DNA of 5,717 nucleotides from an uncultured Collinsella sp. (GCA_958431945.1 CAUASQ010000105.1:1-5717); one strand, 5' to 3'; shown: positions 1-5,717, counted from the stretch's first letter. Program-made: numbers and translations. The notes: a model not told the origin generated them from the letters alone.

Positions 1-242
1 TGGTCTCAATCCTCAAGCACTTTAAGCTGCTCGTCGAGGGAACGACAGAGGAGCGTTCGGCCCAGGTCACGCGCGGCGGCGTGCCCATCGAGAGCGTCTC
101 AGCTCCCAACCTCTGCGTGAGCAACGCGGCAGGCGCCCCGCTTTACATCTGTGGCGAGGCAATCGACATCGATGCCGATTGCGGCGGTTTCAACCTTGCG
201 TGGGCTTGGATCTCGGGTATTCGCGCTGCAAGCAGCCTATAG
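1..242 (+). CDS. BaiN/HI0933-like FAD-dependent oxidoreductase, C-terminal fragment (5' end outside window)
   Basis: Partial gene entering from the left edge; the first full codon is at 3 and the TAG stop at 240-242, leaving 79 residues. The visible part carries the C-terminal signature of the HI0933/BaiN flavoprotein family (also annotated as NAD(P)/FAD-dependent or 'aminoacetone oxidase family' enzymes): AQVTRGGV (fragment residues 20-27), then YICGEAIDIDADCGGFN (48-64) and WAWISG (67-72). In this family the GE-x-x-D-x-D-x-x-CGG-x-N stretch closes the FAD site, and the last helix packs on the Rossmann fold. Members are soluble flavoproteins of about 400 residues; substrates are mostly unknown, although BaiN itself is linked to bile-acid metabolism in clostridia. 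Substrate and the N-terminal GxGxxG motif cannot be judged here. The family call is secure, the reaction is not. Confidence 0.9.
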   Translation, partial: VSILKHFKLLVEGTTEERSAQVTRGGVPIESVSAPNLCVSNAAGAPLYICGEAIDIDADCGGFNLAWAWISGIRAASSL

Positions 243-252
243 CCGCGCAGTC

Positions 253-258
253 TATAAT
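253..258 (+). promoter_or_regulatory. possible -10 box (TATAAT) upstream of the COG2509 gene
   Basis: An exact TATAAT lies in the gap between the two flavoprotein genes, 11 bp after the first stop. No TTGACA-like hexamer is found 16-19 bp upstream (that stretch is coding), and there is no TGn extension, so this may be chance. If real, transcription would start just before the hairpin at 271-296. Confidence 0.3.
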
Positions 259-270
259 CAAAACGCATTC

Positions 271-296
271 GGGCCGTCTGGGACACCGGGCGGCCT
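271..296 (+). terminator. terminator-like hairpin between the two flavoprotein genes
   Basis: GGGCCGTCTGG (271-281) pairs with CCGGGCGGCCT (286-296) around a GACA loop (282-285): six strong G-C/C-G pairs near the base plus G-U wobbles higher up. It is followed by CTTTCTT, a moderately T-rich tract. It most likely ends the upstream transcript. The downstream gene starts only 26 bp later, so it could also act as an attenuator in that gene's leader. Confidence 0.55.
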
Positions 297-309
297 CTTT
301 CTTGCATCT

Positions 310-315
310 AAGGAG
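310..315 (+). promoter_or_regulatory. ribosome binding site deciding the start at 322
   Basis: AAGGAG lies 6 nt before ATG 322. The upstream in-frame ATG at 151 has no comparable site and lies inside the preceding gene. This fixes the start at 322. Confidence 0.85.
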
Positions 316-321
316 ACCTCG

Positions 322-1962
322 ATGATCGAAATCACCCAAGTCCACGCGTCACTCGATGAGGCCGGCGACGAAACTGCCTGCCTTGCTATTGGGAGACGTG
401 CCGTCAAACGAGCCCTGCGATGCGAGGATTCCCAGATTAAAGCCATTGAGCTCCATCGCAAGTCAATCGACGCCCGTAAAAAGCGAGATGTCCATTTTAT
501 TTTGAGCTTTCGAGTCGAGCTGACAAGCTCCCGACTCGAGCAGGAGGTGGTCGACCGCGTCGCCGAGCGCGACCGCTCGCGCATCCGCATGGTAGACGGC
601 GAGGCTCCTTCATTCCCCAACCCTGTCCCAAATGCACCCAAGGGGCGTCCCGTCGTTGTCGGCGCCGGTTGCGCCGGTCTCTTCGCCGCCCTGACCCTTG
701 CCGAAGCGGGCCTTAAACCCCTGCTCATCGAGCGCGGCGACCCCGCGCTTCGCCGCTCGGAAGCGATTGATCTCTTTCTTAAGGAGCGTATCCTCGACCC
801 CGACAGCAATATCCAATTTGGCCTGGGCGGCGCAGGGACCTTCTCGGACGGCAAGCTCAACACGGGAACCAAGAATCCTGCCCATCGGCTGATTCTTGAG
901 ACCTTCGTCAAAGCGGGCTCACCTCGCGACATCCTGTGGGACGCCAAGCCGCACATTGGCTCCGACATCCTACCCACCGTCGTCACCAACATTTCTCAGC
1001 GCATCGAGCAACTCGGTGGAACCGTCCGCTATCGAACAAGGCTCGTCAATATTCGAACCGATGAATCTGGCGCCATCACCGGCGTCGATGTCCAACCGCC
1101 CCAAGAAACCACAAGCGAGACAATCGCCACAAAGCACCTCATTCTCGCCTGCGGCCATTCCGCCCGCGACGTATTCGAGCTTCTCAAAGAACATAACGTT
1201 GCCCTCGCGCAAAAGACCTTTGCCATGGGTGTGCGCATCGAGCATCCTCAGCGCGACATCGACCGTGCCCAATATGGCCCTTCGGCAGGGCACCCGGCAC
1301 TCGGAGCAGCCCCCTACAAGCTTGTCGCCCATCTCCCCAACGGCCGCAGCGTGTTCTCATTTTGCATGTGCCCCGGCGGACAGGTTGTCGCGGCTTCTTC
1401 CGAGCAGGGCCATCTGTGCGTCAACGGTGCCAGCCTCAATGCCCGCGACGGGCGCAACGCAAATGCCGCCCTACTCGTCAACGTCACACCCGACGACCTT
1501 CCCGACGATGATCCGCTCGCAGGCATTGAGCTCCAGCGCGCCTGCGAGCGAGCCGCCTATCGCCTGGGTGGCTCTAACTGGAACGCGCCGGCACAGCTCG
1601 TCGGAGATTTCCTTGCGGGGCACGCCAGCACGGCACCCGGAAAGGTAAAACCAACCTATCCACTTGGCGTGACCTGGACGGCGATCGACGATGCCCTCCC
1701 GCAGCATATCGTCGAATCGCTTCGTTTGGGAATTCCCCTTCTCGGTAAGAAACTGCGTGGCTATGACCGCCCCGATGCGGTCCTCACTGGCGTGGAGACG
1801 CGTTCGAGCTCCCCGGTTACGGTCATCCGCGATCGAACATGCCACGCCGTGTCGACCCCGGGCCTTTACCCTTGCGGCGAGGGTGCCGGATATGCCGGCG
1901 GCATCATGAGTGCCGCCACCGACGGCATCCGTTGCGCTGAGGCGCTGATAGCAGACCTCTAG
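322..1962 (+). CDS. uncharacterised FAD-dependent dehydrogenase (COG2509 type)
   Basis: A 546-residue soluble flavoprotein. The N-terminal domain (about 1-100) has the family's KSIDARKKRDVHF stretch (46-58), likely a small alpha/beta domain. A Rossmann FAD site follows: VVVGAGCAGL (111-120, GxGxxG at 114-119) with the strand-2 acid at E137 in LLIERG. Then come the family hallmark FGLGGAGTFSDGKLNTGTKN (166-185), GVETRSSSPV (490-499) and the C-terminal FAD closure LYPCGEGAGYAGGIMSAATD (515-534). Length and motif order match the widespread COG2509 family, whose substrate is unknown; related annotations include 'FAD-dependent oxidoreductase' and 'NAD(P)/FAD-dependent dehydrogenase'. The start at 322 is chosen for its AAGGAG site; an extension to 151 would overlap the previous gene by 92 bp and adds no recognisable sequence. 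The gene is convergent with uvrB. The family is sure, the reaction unknown. Confidence 0.92.
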   Translation: MIEITQVHASLDEAGDETACLAIGRRAVKRALRCEDSQIKAIELHRKSIDARKKRDVHFILSFRVELTSSRLEQEVVDRVAERDRSRIRMVDGEAPSFPNPVPNAPKGRPVVVGAGCAGLFAALTLAEAGLKPLLIERGDPALRRSEAIDLFLKERILDPDSNIQFGLGGAGTFSDGKLNTGTKNPAHRLILETFVKAGSPRDILWDAKPHIGSDILPTVVTNISQRIEQLGGTVRYRTRLVNIRTDESGAITGVDVQPPQETTSETIATKHLILACGHSARDVFELLKEHNVALAQKTFAMGVRIEHPQRDIDRAQYGPSAGHPALGAAPYKLVAHLPNGRSVFSFCMCPGGQVVAASSEQGHLCVNGASLNARDGRNANAALLVNVTPDDLPDDDPLAGIELQRACERAAYRLGGSNWNAPAQLVGDFLAGHASTAPGKVKPTYPLGVTWTAIDDALPQHIVESLRLGIPLLGKKLRGYDRPDAVLTGVETRSSSPVTVIRDRTCHAVSTPGLYPCGEGAGYAGGIMSAATDGIRCAEALIADL

Positions 1963-1988
1963 TGCACGAACTCTCGCGTCCGAACGAC

Positions 1989-2024
1989 ACAGGCCCCGAG
2001 CTCCACAGGGAACTCGGGGCCTGT
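1989..2024. terminator. hairpin between convergent genes, probably bidirectional
   Basis: ACAGGCCCCGAG (1989-2000) and CTCGGGGCCTGT (2013-2024) form a perfect 12-bp stem around a 12-nt loop that can pair 3 bp further. It lies 26 bp after the plus-strand stop at 1962 and only 3 bp beyond the uvrB stop codon. Neither side has a good T tract (TCACTACTTCC on plus, CGTTCGG on minus), so termination on either strand may be only partial or rely on stem strength. Confidence 0.75.
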
Positions 2025-2027
2025 TCA

Positions 2028-4268
2028 CTACTTCCTGAATCGTGCACCCTGGCGTTTTCTGCCCGAAGCAAAGGTAGAGCCCTTGCGAGCCTGCGAACGC
2101 AAACGCTCAATCGTTTCGTCCTCAGATGCGCCCTCAAGCATCGCCCGAATCTGAACGACGGCATCGCGCAGACGCGCCGCCTCCTCAAAGTCCATGGCGG
2201 CGGAAGCGTTACGCATGTCTTCCTCCATGGTCTCGACGATCCGCACGAGCTCGTCATGCGGTAGCCCTTCCAGCTGCTCGGCAAGCGTTTGCTCGGGCGC
2301 CACCGTCTCCGGCGCGGCGCCCTCGCCGTTTTCATCGGGCGTATAGAACGCACCATGGCCCAGAGAGTCGCCCTTCGAGCGTCCCTTCGAGCCCACAGTC
2401 TTTTCGGCCTCGGCAATAAAACTCGAGATGTCGTTAATGGCCTTGCGGACCGTCTTGGGCACAATGCCATGCTCTTCGTTATATGCCATCTGAATCTCAC
2501 GACGGCGCTGCGTCTCCTCGATGGCTTCTTTCATCGAATCGGTCACAACGTCTGCATACATGATGACCTCGCCGTCGGCATTGCGGGCCGCACGGCCAAT
2601 CGTCTGAATCAGCGAACGGCGGTTGCGCAAGAAGCCTTCCTTGTCGGCGTCGAGAATTGCCACCAGCGAGACCTCGGGAAGGTCTAGACCCTCGCGAAGC
2701 AGGTTAATGCCAACGAGAACATCGATCTTTCCCTCGCGCAGCGTTCGCAGAATCTCGACACGGTCCATCGTCGCTGTATCGGAGTGCATGTAATTGACCT
2801 TAATGCCGGCATCAAGCAGATGGTCGGTCAGGTCCTCGGCCATGCGCTTGGTGAGCGTGGTCACCAGCACGCGCTCCTTGCGGGCAACGCGCTCGCGAAT
2901 CTCGTCCTCAAGATCGTCAATCTGCCCACGAACCGGACGCACATCGATCTTGGGGTCGAGCAGGCCGGTCGGACGAATAATCTGCTCAACGTCGTTCTGG
3001 CTAACCCGCAGCTCATAGTCGCCCGGCGTGGCCGAAACGTAGATGAACTGGGGAATCCTCGCCTCAAACTCATCGAAGCGAAGCGGGCGGTTATCGAGTG
3101 CCGAAGGCAGACGAAAACCATGCTCAACCAGCGTCACCTTACGCGAGCGGTCGCCTTCGTGCATGCCGCGGATCTGCGGCACCGTTACATGGCTCTCGTC
3201 GATGATGCAGAGCATGTCCTTAGGAAAGTAATCGATCAGGGTAAACGGCGGCTCGCCCGGTTTTCGGCCGTCCAGATGACGCGAGTAGTTCTCGATACCG
3301 TTACAGAAACCCATGGTCTCGAGCATCTCGAGATCATAGTCGGTGCGCTGCTGCAGACGCTGCGCCTCGAGCAGCTTATCAGTCGCCTTGAGCTCGGCCA
3401 CACGCTTCTCGCACTCTTCGCTGATTGATTTCAGAGCCGCTTTGACCTTAGGCTTCTCAGTCACGTAGTGCGAGGCCGGCCACACGGGAATGGCCTCGTA
3501 CTCACGCAGCATCTCGCCGGTGACCTCGTCGATCTCGGCAATCAGCTCGACCTCGTCGCCAAAGAACTCAAACCGCAACGGATGCTCGGCATAGGGCGGA
3601 TACACGTCGACGACATCGCCGCGCACGCGGAAGGTGCCACGTGCCAAATCATAGTCATTGCGATCGTACTGGATATCGATAAGCGCATGGATAAAGTCAT
3701 CACGCTCGAGCGGCACCTTCTTGTCGACGTTTGGAGCTAGGCCCGCATAGTCCTCGGGGGAGCCAATGCCATAGATACACGAGACCGATGCGACGACGAT
3801 CACATCGCGTCGAGATAGCAGCGATGCCGTCGCCTGATGGCGCAGCATCTCAACCTCTTCGTTAATCGAGGAGTCTTTCTCGATATACGTATCACTCTGC
3901 GGTACATATGCCTCGGGCTGATAGTAATCGTAGTACGACACAAAATAGACCACGGCGTTGTTAGGGAAGAATTCCTTGAGCTCGCTCGCGAGCTGAGCGG
4001 CAAGCGTTTTATTGGGAGCCATAACCAGCGTCGGCTTCCCCAGGGCCTCAATAGTCTTAGCCATCGTGAAGGTCTTGCCCGAACCAGTCACGCCCAGCAA
4101 AACCTGATAGCGATCTCCGTCCCTCACACCCTGCACAAGCGACTCAATGGCCTTAGGCTGGGAACCGGCGGGCTCGTATGGAGACACGACCTTAAACGGC
4201 ACCTCAGAGCCCTCAACGCCAAAACGTTTGAGCTCTCCTCCAACACGCTCAACTTCAAATTCCGCCAT
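2028..4268 (-). CDS. uvrB: UvrB, excinuclease ABC subunit B
   Basis: A 746-residue damage-verification helicase of nucleotide excision repair. UvrA loads it onto DNA; it probes the lesion with a beta-hairpin and recruits UvrC for incision. Visible motifs: YEPAGSQPKAI (31-41), Walker A GVTGSGKT (59-66), the tyrosine-rich hairpin SYYDYYQPEAY (111-121), Walker B DESH (357-360), SATPG (412-416), GINLLREGLDLPEV (520-533), QTIGRAAR (555-562) and one C-terminal UVR motif (about 673-708) that contacts UvrC/UvrA. E. coli UvrB is about 673 residues. The excess here lies in a short N-terminal lead, a long low-complexity linker before the UVR motif (about 621-672) and a basic tail (about 712-746) ending ARFRK. 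The start ATG has AGGAG (4278-4274) 5 nt upstream. The stop TAG is followed in frame by TGA. It is the last gene of the coaE operon, 51 bp after the transglycosylase. Confidence 0.98.
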   Translation of the reverse strand: MAEFEVERVGGELKRFGVEGSEVPFKVVSPYEPAGSQPKAIESLVQGVRDGDRYQVLLGVTGSGKTFTMAKTIEALGKPTLVMAPNKTLAAQLASELKEFFPNNAVVYFVSYYDYYQPEAYVPQSDTYIEKDSSINEEVEMLRHQATASLLSRRDVIVVASVSCIYGIGSPEDYAGLAPNVDKKVPLERDDFIHALIDIQYDRNDYDLARGTFRVRGDVVDVYPPYAEHPLRFEFFGDEVELIAEIDEVTGEMLREYEAIPVWPASHYVTEKPKVKAALKSISEECEKRVAELKATDKLLEAQRLQQRTDYDLEMLETMGFCNGIENYSRHLDGRKPGEPPFTLIDYFPKDMLCIIDESHVTVPQIRGMHEGDRSRKVTLVEHGFRLPSALDNRPLRFDEFEARIPQFIYVSATPGDYELRVSQNDVEQIIRPTGLLDPKIDVRPVRGQIDDLEDEIRERVARKERVLVTTLTKRMAEDLTDHLLDAGIKVNYMHSDTATMDRVEILRTLREGKIDVLVGINLLREGLDLPEVSLVAILDADKEGFLRNRRSLIQTIGRAARNADGEVIMYADVVTDSMKEAIEETQRRREIQMAYNEEHGIVPKTVRKAINDISSFIAEAEKTVGSKGRSKGDSLGHGAFYTPDENGEGAAPETVAPEQTLAEQLEGLPHDELVRIVETMEEDMRNASAAMDFEEAARLRDAVVQIRAMLEGASEDETIERLRSQARKGSTFASGRKRQGARFRK

Positions 4269-4293
4269 GGATACTCCTAACTCATATATCTGC

Positions 4294-4299
4294 AGTATA
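4294..4299 (-). promoter_or_regulatory. possible internal -10 box for uvrB
   Basis: In the 51-bp gap before uvrB the minus strand reads TATACT (4299 down to 4294), 25 bp upstream of the start codon. No good -35 hexamer lies at the right distance; the corresponding bases are at the transglycosylase stop codon. It would allow uvrB to be transcribed apart from the operon, but the evidence is weak. Confidence 0.25.
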
Positions 4300-4319
4300 C
4301 GCAGGCGGCAGGCATAGTC

Positions 4320-4901
4320 CTATACGAACCGATCGGGATAGAGGGTCTTGTAGCGAACCCAGGCATTATTGACACGAATCAGATACGCCTGCGTCTCGGG
4401 AAAGGTGATTGCATTATGAAGCGACGTGCTCTGCTGCGCCCATCCGTCGACATTGCCCATGCCGGCGTTATAGGCGGCAATGGCACTGTCAGTCGACCCG
4501 TTAAAATACGTTAGAAGATACGAAAGATACGCACAACCAAACTCGATGTTCGTAGCGGGATCGTTAAGGTCGCCGGCTGAATACTCGCTGCCATCGACAA
4601 GACCCTTGGCAATCATATCCTGGGCAGTCTCGGGCATCAGCTGCATCAATCCCCGTGCGCCTTGATTCGACTCAGCCTCGGGATCCCAATTCGATTCCGA
4701 CTTTATGACAGCGCACACCAGATACGGATCAAGATTGTGCGAAATGCTCGATTGCTTTACGTACGCCTCATAGTCAATTGGATACAAAGGCTTAAAGAAG
4801 GCGGCAGGGGCATACGAGTAGACGAGCGAAATAAGGCCGAAGACAAACATAACGGCAAGTGGCGCCACGCGATACCACGTAAAGAAACGTGTCTTAGGCA
4901 T
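4320..4901 (-). CDS. membrane-anchored Slt-type lytic transglycosylase (GH23-like)
   Basis: A 193-residue protein predicted to cleave the MurNAc-GlcNAc bond of peptidoglycan, forming the 1,6-anhydro product. A basic N-terminus (MPKTR) is followed by one hydrophobic segment (about 12-34) that serves as a signal anchor, placing the domain outside the membrane. The SLT domain follows almost directly. It has the catalytic glutamate E69 in IKSESNW (66-72), GARGLMQLMPETA (81-93), the substrate-groove motif AYNAGMGNV (143-151) and ETQAYLIRV (169-177). It is close to a minimal catalytic domain, with no LysM or other wall-binding module. Translation starts inside the end of coaE (8-bp overlap, ATGCCTAA) from a strong AGGGAGGAG site at 4914-4906. 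Its role may be wall remodelling during growth. The family call is secure; the specific physiological role is inferred. Confidence 0.93.
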   Translation of the reverse strand: MPKTRFFTWYRVAPLAVMFVFGLISLVYSYAPAAFFKPLYPIDYEAYVKQSSISHNLDPYLVCAVIKSESNWDPEAESNQGARGLMQLMPETAQDMIAKGLVDGSEYSAGDLNDPATNIEFGCAYLSYLLTYFNGSTDSAIAAYNAGMGNVDGWAQQSTSLHNAITFPETQAYLIRVNNAWVRYKTLYPDRFV

Positions 4902-5535
4902 CGGTCTCCTCCCTATCCACTAGATCCCCGAAGCCATAACGCGCAAGCCATGCGTCCAGTTGTTCAAAGAGCGAGTTATCGCCTGCCTCATTATCGATTA
5001 CCGTCGTAGCGAGATTGCAAAGCGAAGCCTCATCAGGTTGGCATGCTGAGCGCGCATCAAAATCAGAGGACTCCATACCACGATGAATGGCACGCTCGCG
5101 ACGAACTGCTAAAGGAGCGCTGATAACCAGAATTTCATCAGCCAGGCCAAAAGCATCCTCAAAACCAGTCGGGGCAGAAACCTCGACAACCGCAAAGGGA
5201 TAACGGGGGGACGAAACCGTGCAGCAAACCGGATCGAGAATCCTCAGTGACAGCTGTTCGATGAGAACCGGATGAACGATGTCGTTGAGCCGCGCAACTG
5301 TATCAGGAGAGGCGAAAGCTCGAGCAGCGAGGACATTGCGGCGAATGCCGCCCTCCCCGTCCAGAATGTCCCAACCGAATTCTTCGGCGAGGGCATTGAC
5401 GATATCGGAGCCCGGCACATACAGCGATTTGGCAAGCTCATCAAGATCGATAAGCATGGCGCCATGAGATTCGAGGTAGCGGCAGGCAGTCGACTTTCCC
5501 GAAGCAATATTGCCCAAGACAAAAACGGTAAACAT
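4894..5535 (-). CDS. coaE: dephospho-CoA kinase
   Basis: A 213-residue cytoplasmic P-loop kinase that phosphorylates the ribose 3'-hydroxyl of dephospho-CoA with ATP, the last step of coenzyme A synthesis. Motifs: Walker A GNIASGKS (8-15), LIDLDELAK (28-36) holding the family's D-x-D, VPGSDI (40-45), GIRRNVLAARAF (63-74), LNDIVHP (83-89), and a lid region RRERAIHRG (145-153) followed by TVIDNEAGD (178-186). The length is normal for CoaE. It is somewhat divergent: the usual GLTGGIGSGKST start reads VLGNIASGKST, and the usual PLLFE segment reads SAPTGFED (120-127). The start at 5535 is chosen because AGGGAGG (5547-5541) lies 5 nt upstream and the P-loop then falls at the usual position. A longer reading to 5664 would run into the terminator hairpin and is not credible. 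First gene of the probable operon with the transglycosylase and uvrB. Confidence 0.9.
   Translation of the reverse strand: MFTVFVLGNIASGKSTACRYLESHGAMLIDLDELAKSLYVPGSDIVNALAEEFGWDILDGEGGIRRNVLAARAFASPDTVARLNDIVHPVLIEQLSLRILDPVCCTVSSPRYPFAVVEVSAPTGFEDAFGLADEILVISAPLAVRRERAIHRGMESSDFDARSACQPDEASLCNLATTVIDNEAGDNSLFEQLDAWLARYGFGDLVDREETDA
4908..4913 (-). promoter_or_regulatory. ribosome binding site of the transglycosylase, inside coaE
   Basis: The minus strand reads AGGGAGGAG just upstream of the ATG at 4901, with GGGAGG (4913-4908) 6 nt away. It lies within the last codons of coaE, so the start at 4901 is well supported and translational coupling is likely. Confidence 0.85.
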
Positions 5536-5540
5536 CAAGT

Positions 5541-5547
5541 CCTCCCT
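5541..5547 (-). promoter_or_regulatory. ribosome binding site of coaE
   Basis: AGGGAGG on the minus strand, 5 nt upstream of the ATG at 5535. It rules out the longer reading that begins at 5664. Confidence 0.85.
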
Positions 5548-5563
5548 AACGCCAATGGGAGTT

Positions 5564-5594
5564 ATTATCGCGCAAATACAAAAGAAGGACTCAA
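5564..5594 (-). promoter_or_regulatory. candidate promoter of the coaE operon
   Basis: In the AT-rich region upstream of coaE the minus strand has GATAAT (5569-5564, 5 of 6 to consensus) preceded by TTGAGT (5594-5589, 4 of 6). The 19-bp spacer is longer than ideal. The position, about 29 bp before the start codon and downstream of a strong terminator, suits a promoter; the exact hexamers are uncertain. Apart from this and two short palindromes I see nothing else in 5536-5662. Confidence 0.4.
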
Positions 5595-5636
5595 AATACA
5601 GCCAAACAGTAAGACAAGCCAAACGAAGGCGAGTTC

Positions 5637-5647
5637 TTGTATTACAA
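5637..5647. repeat. 11-bp palindrome TTGTATTACAA
   Basis: A perfect inverted repeat, TTGTA-T-TACAA, lies between the terminator and the candidate coaE promoter. Overlapping it, GAGTT (5631-5635) and AACTC (5646-5650) form a second pair. It could be a regulator's binding site or chance in AT-rich DNA. Confidence 0.3.
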
Positions 5648-5665
5648 CTCTCTATTAAACGCAAA

Positions 5666-5693
5666 AAGGGGGAGGCCGCGAGGCCTCCCCCTT
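5666..5693 (-). terminator. strong intrinsic terminator of the next minus-strand unit
   Basis: GGGGGAGGCC (5668-5677) and GGCCTCCCCC (5682-5691) form a perfect 10-bp GC stem around a GCGA (GNRA-type) loop, extended by two A-T pairs (AA 5666-5667 with TT 5692-5693). On the minus strand the stem is followed directly by TTTTTGCG, a classic intrinsic terminator. It would end transcription coming from the right of the window, so coaE should have its own promoter. On the plus strand the following tract is TTCTTC, so weaker termination there is possible. Confidence 0.88.
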
Positions 5694-5695
5694 CT

Positions 5696-5717
5696 TCAGT
5701 CCGTTGCGACGGCTCGG
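5696..5717 (-). CDS. possible extreme C-terminus of an unidentified upstream gene
   Basis: Reading leftward from the edge, one frame gives RAVATD followed by TGA (5698-5696), two bases before the A-T-extended terminator stem. The position suits the end of a gene served by that terminator. Six codons are far too few to identify it. In many actinobacteria rpsA lies upstream of coaE, but nothing here confirms that. Confidence 0.2.

Noticed and set aside
151..321. N-terminal extension of the COG2509 protein to ATG 151
   Set aside because: It overlaps the well-supported end of the previous gene, spans the hairpin, lacks a ribosome binding site, and ATG 322 has a clear AAGGAG.
258..992. Minus-strand open frame of 244 codons opposite the COG2509 gene
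   Set aside because: Its Arg/Ser-rich composition is typical of a shadow frame, and it crosses the intergenic hairpin with no ribosome binding site apparent.
1904..2500. Minus-strand open frame of 198 codons overlapping the end of uvrB
   Set aside because: It is very rich in Arg, the product of an out-of-frame reading of uvrB, and it runs across the convergent hairpin.
2784..3428. Long open frame antisense to uvrB (214 codons)
   Set aside because: It lies wholly opposite conserved uvrB codons, shows no domain signature, and G+C-rich genes commonly leave open frames on the opposite strand.
4281..4290. ATATAT run before uvrB as a -10 box
   Set aside because: It is too close to the start codon for a normal leader with a ribosome binding site, and it lacks a -35.
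5536..5664. Extension of CoaE to an ATG at 5664
   Set aside because: The start would sit at the foot of the terminator, the extra residues match nothing in CoaE, and the P-loop normally lies within the first 20 residues, as it does from the start at 5535.
1..5717. tRNA, rRNA, CRISPR array, insertion sequence, toxin-antitoxin or phage gene
   Set aside because: No regularly spaced repeats, transposase or integrase motifs, cloverleaf-like sequences or small toxin-like genes were seen on either strand; nearly all the DNA is accounted for by the five main genes.

Overview
The window is an ordinary stretch of bacterial chromosome: fairly G+C-rich, densely coded, mostly gaps under 130 bp, and strong AGGAG-type ribosome binding sites. 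The gene content suggests a Gram-positive actinobacterium. coaE lies close to uvrB, an arrangement known from actinobacteria such as mycobacteria (rpsA-coaE-...-uvrB). Protein and codon style look like a gut Coriobacteriia member (Collinsella or a relative). That assignment is inference; no rRNA or other marker is present to prove it.

Left part, plus strand (1-1962): the C-terminal end of a BaiN/HI0933-type flavoprotein runs in from the left edge and stops at 242. A 79-bp gap with a terminator-like hairpin follows. Then comes a complete COG2509-type uncharacterised FAD-dependent dehydrogenase (322-1962). The two flavoproteins belong to different families.

Centre: a 12-bp-stem hairpin (1989-2024) sits between the convergent ends of the COG2509 gene and uvrB, and probably serves both strands.

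Right part, minus strand (5535 down to 2028): coaE, a small membrane-anchored Slt-type lytic transglycosylase, and uvrB form a probable operon. coaE and the transglycosylase overlap by 8 bp; the transglycosylase and uvrB are 51 bp apart. The operon joins the last step of coenzyme A synthesis, peptidoglycan cleavage and nucleotide excision repair. These share no pathway, so the arrangement looks like conserved housekeeping neighbourhood rather than one system. Upstream of coaE is a 127-bp AT-rich promoter region (5536-5662), and beyond it a strong intrinsic terminator (5666-5693) that ends the next minus-strand unit to the right.

No tRNA, rRNA, mobile element, CRISPR array or phage gene was seen. 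I found no convincing undescribed system; the findings are modest points about regulation, protein extensions and gene order.
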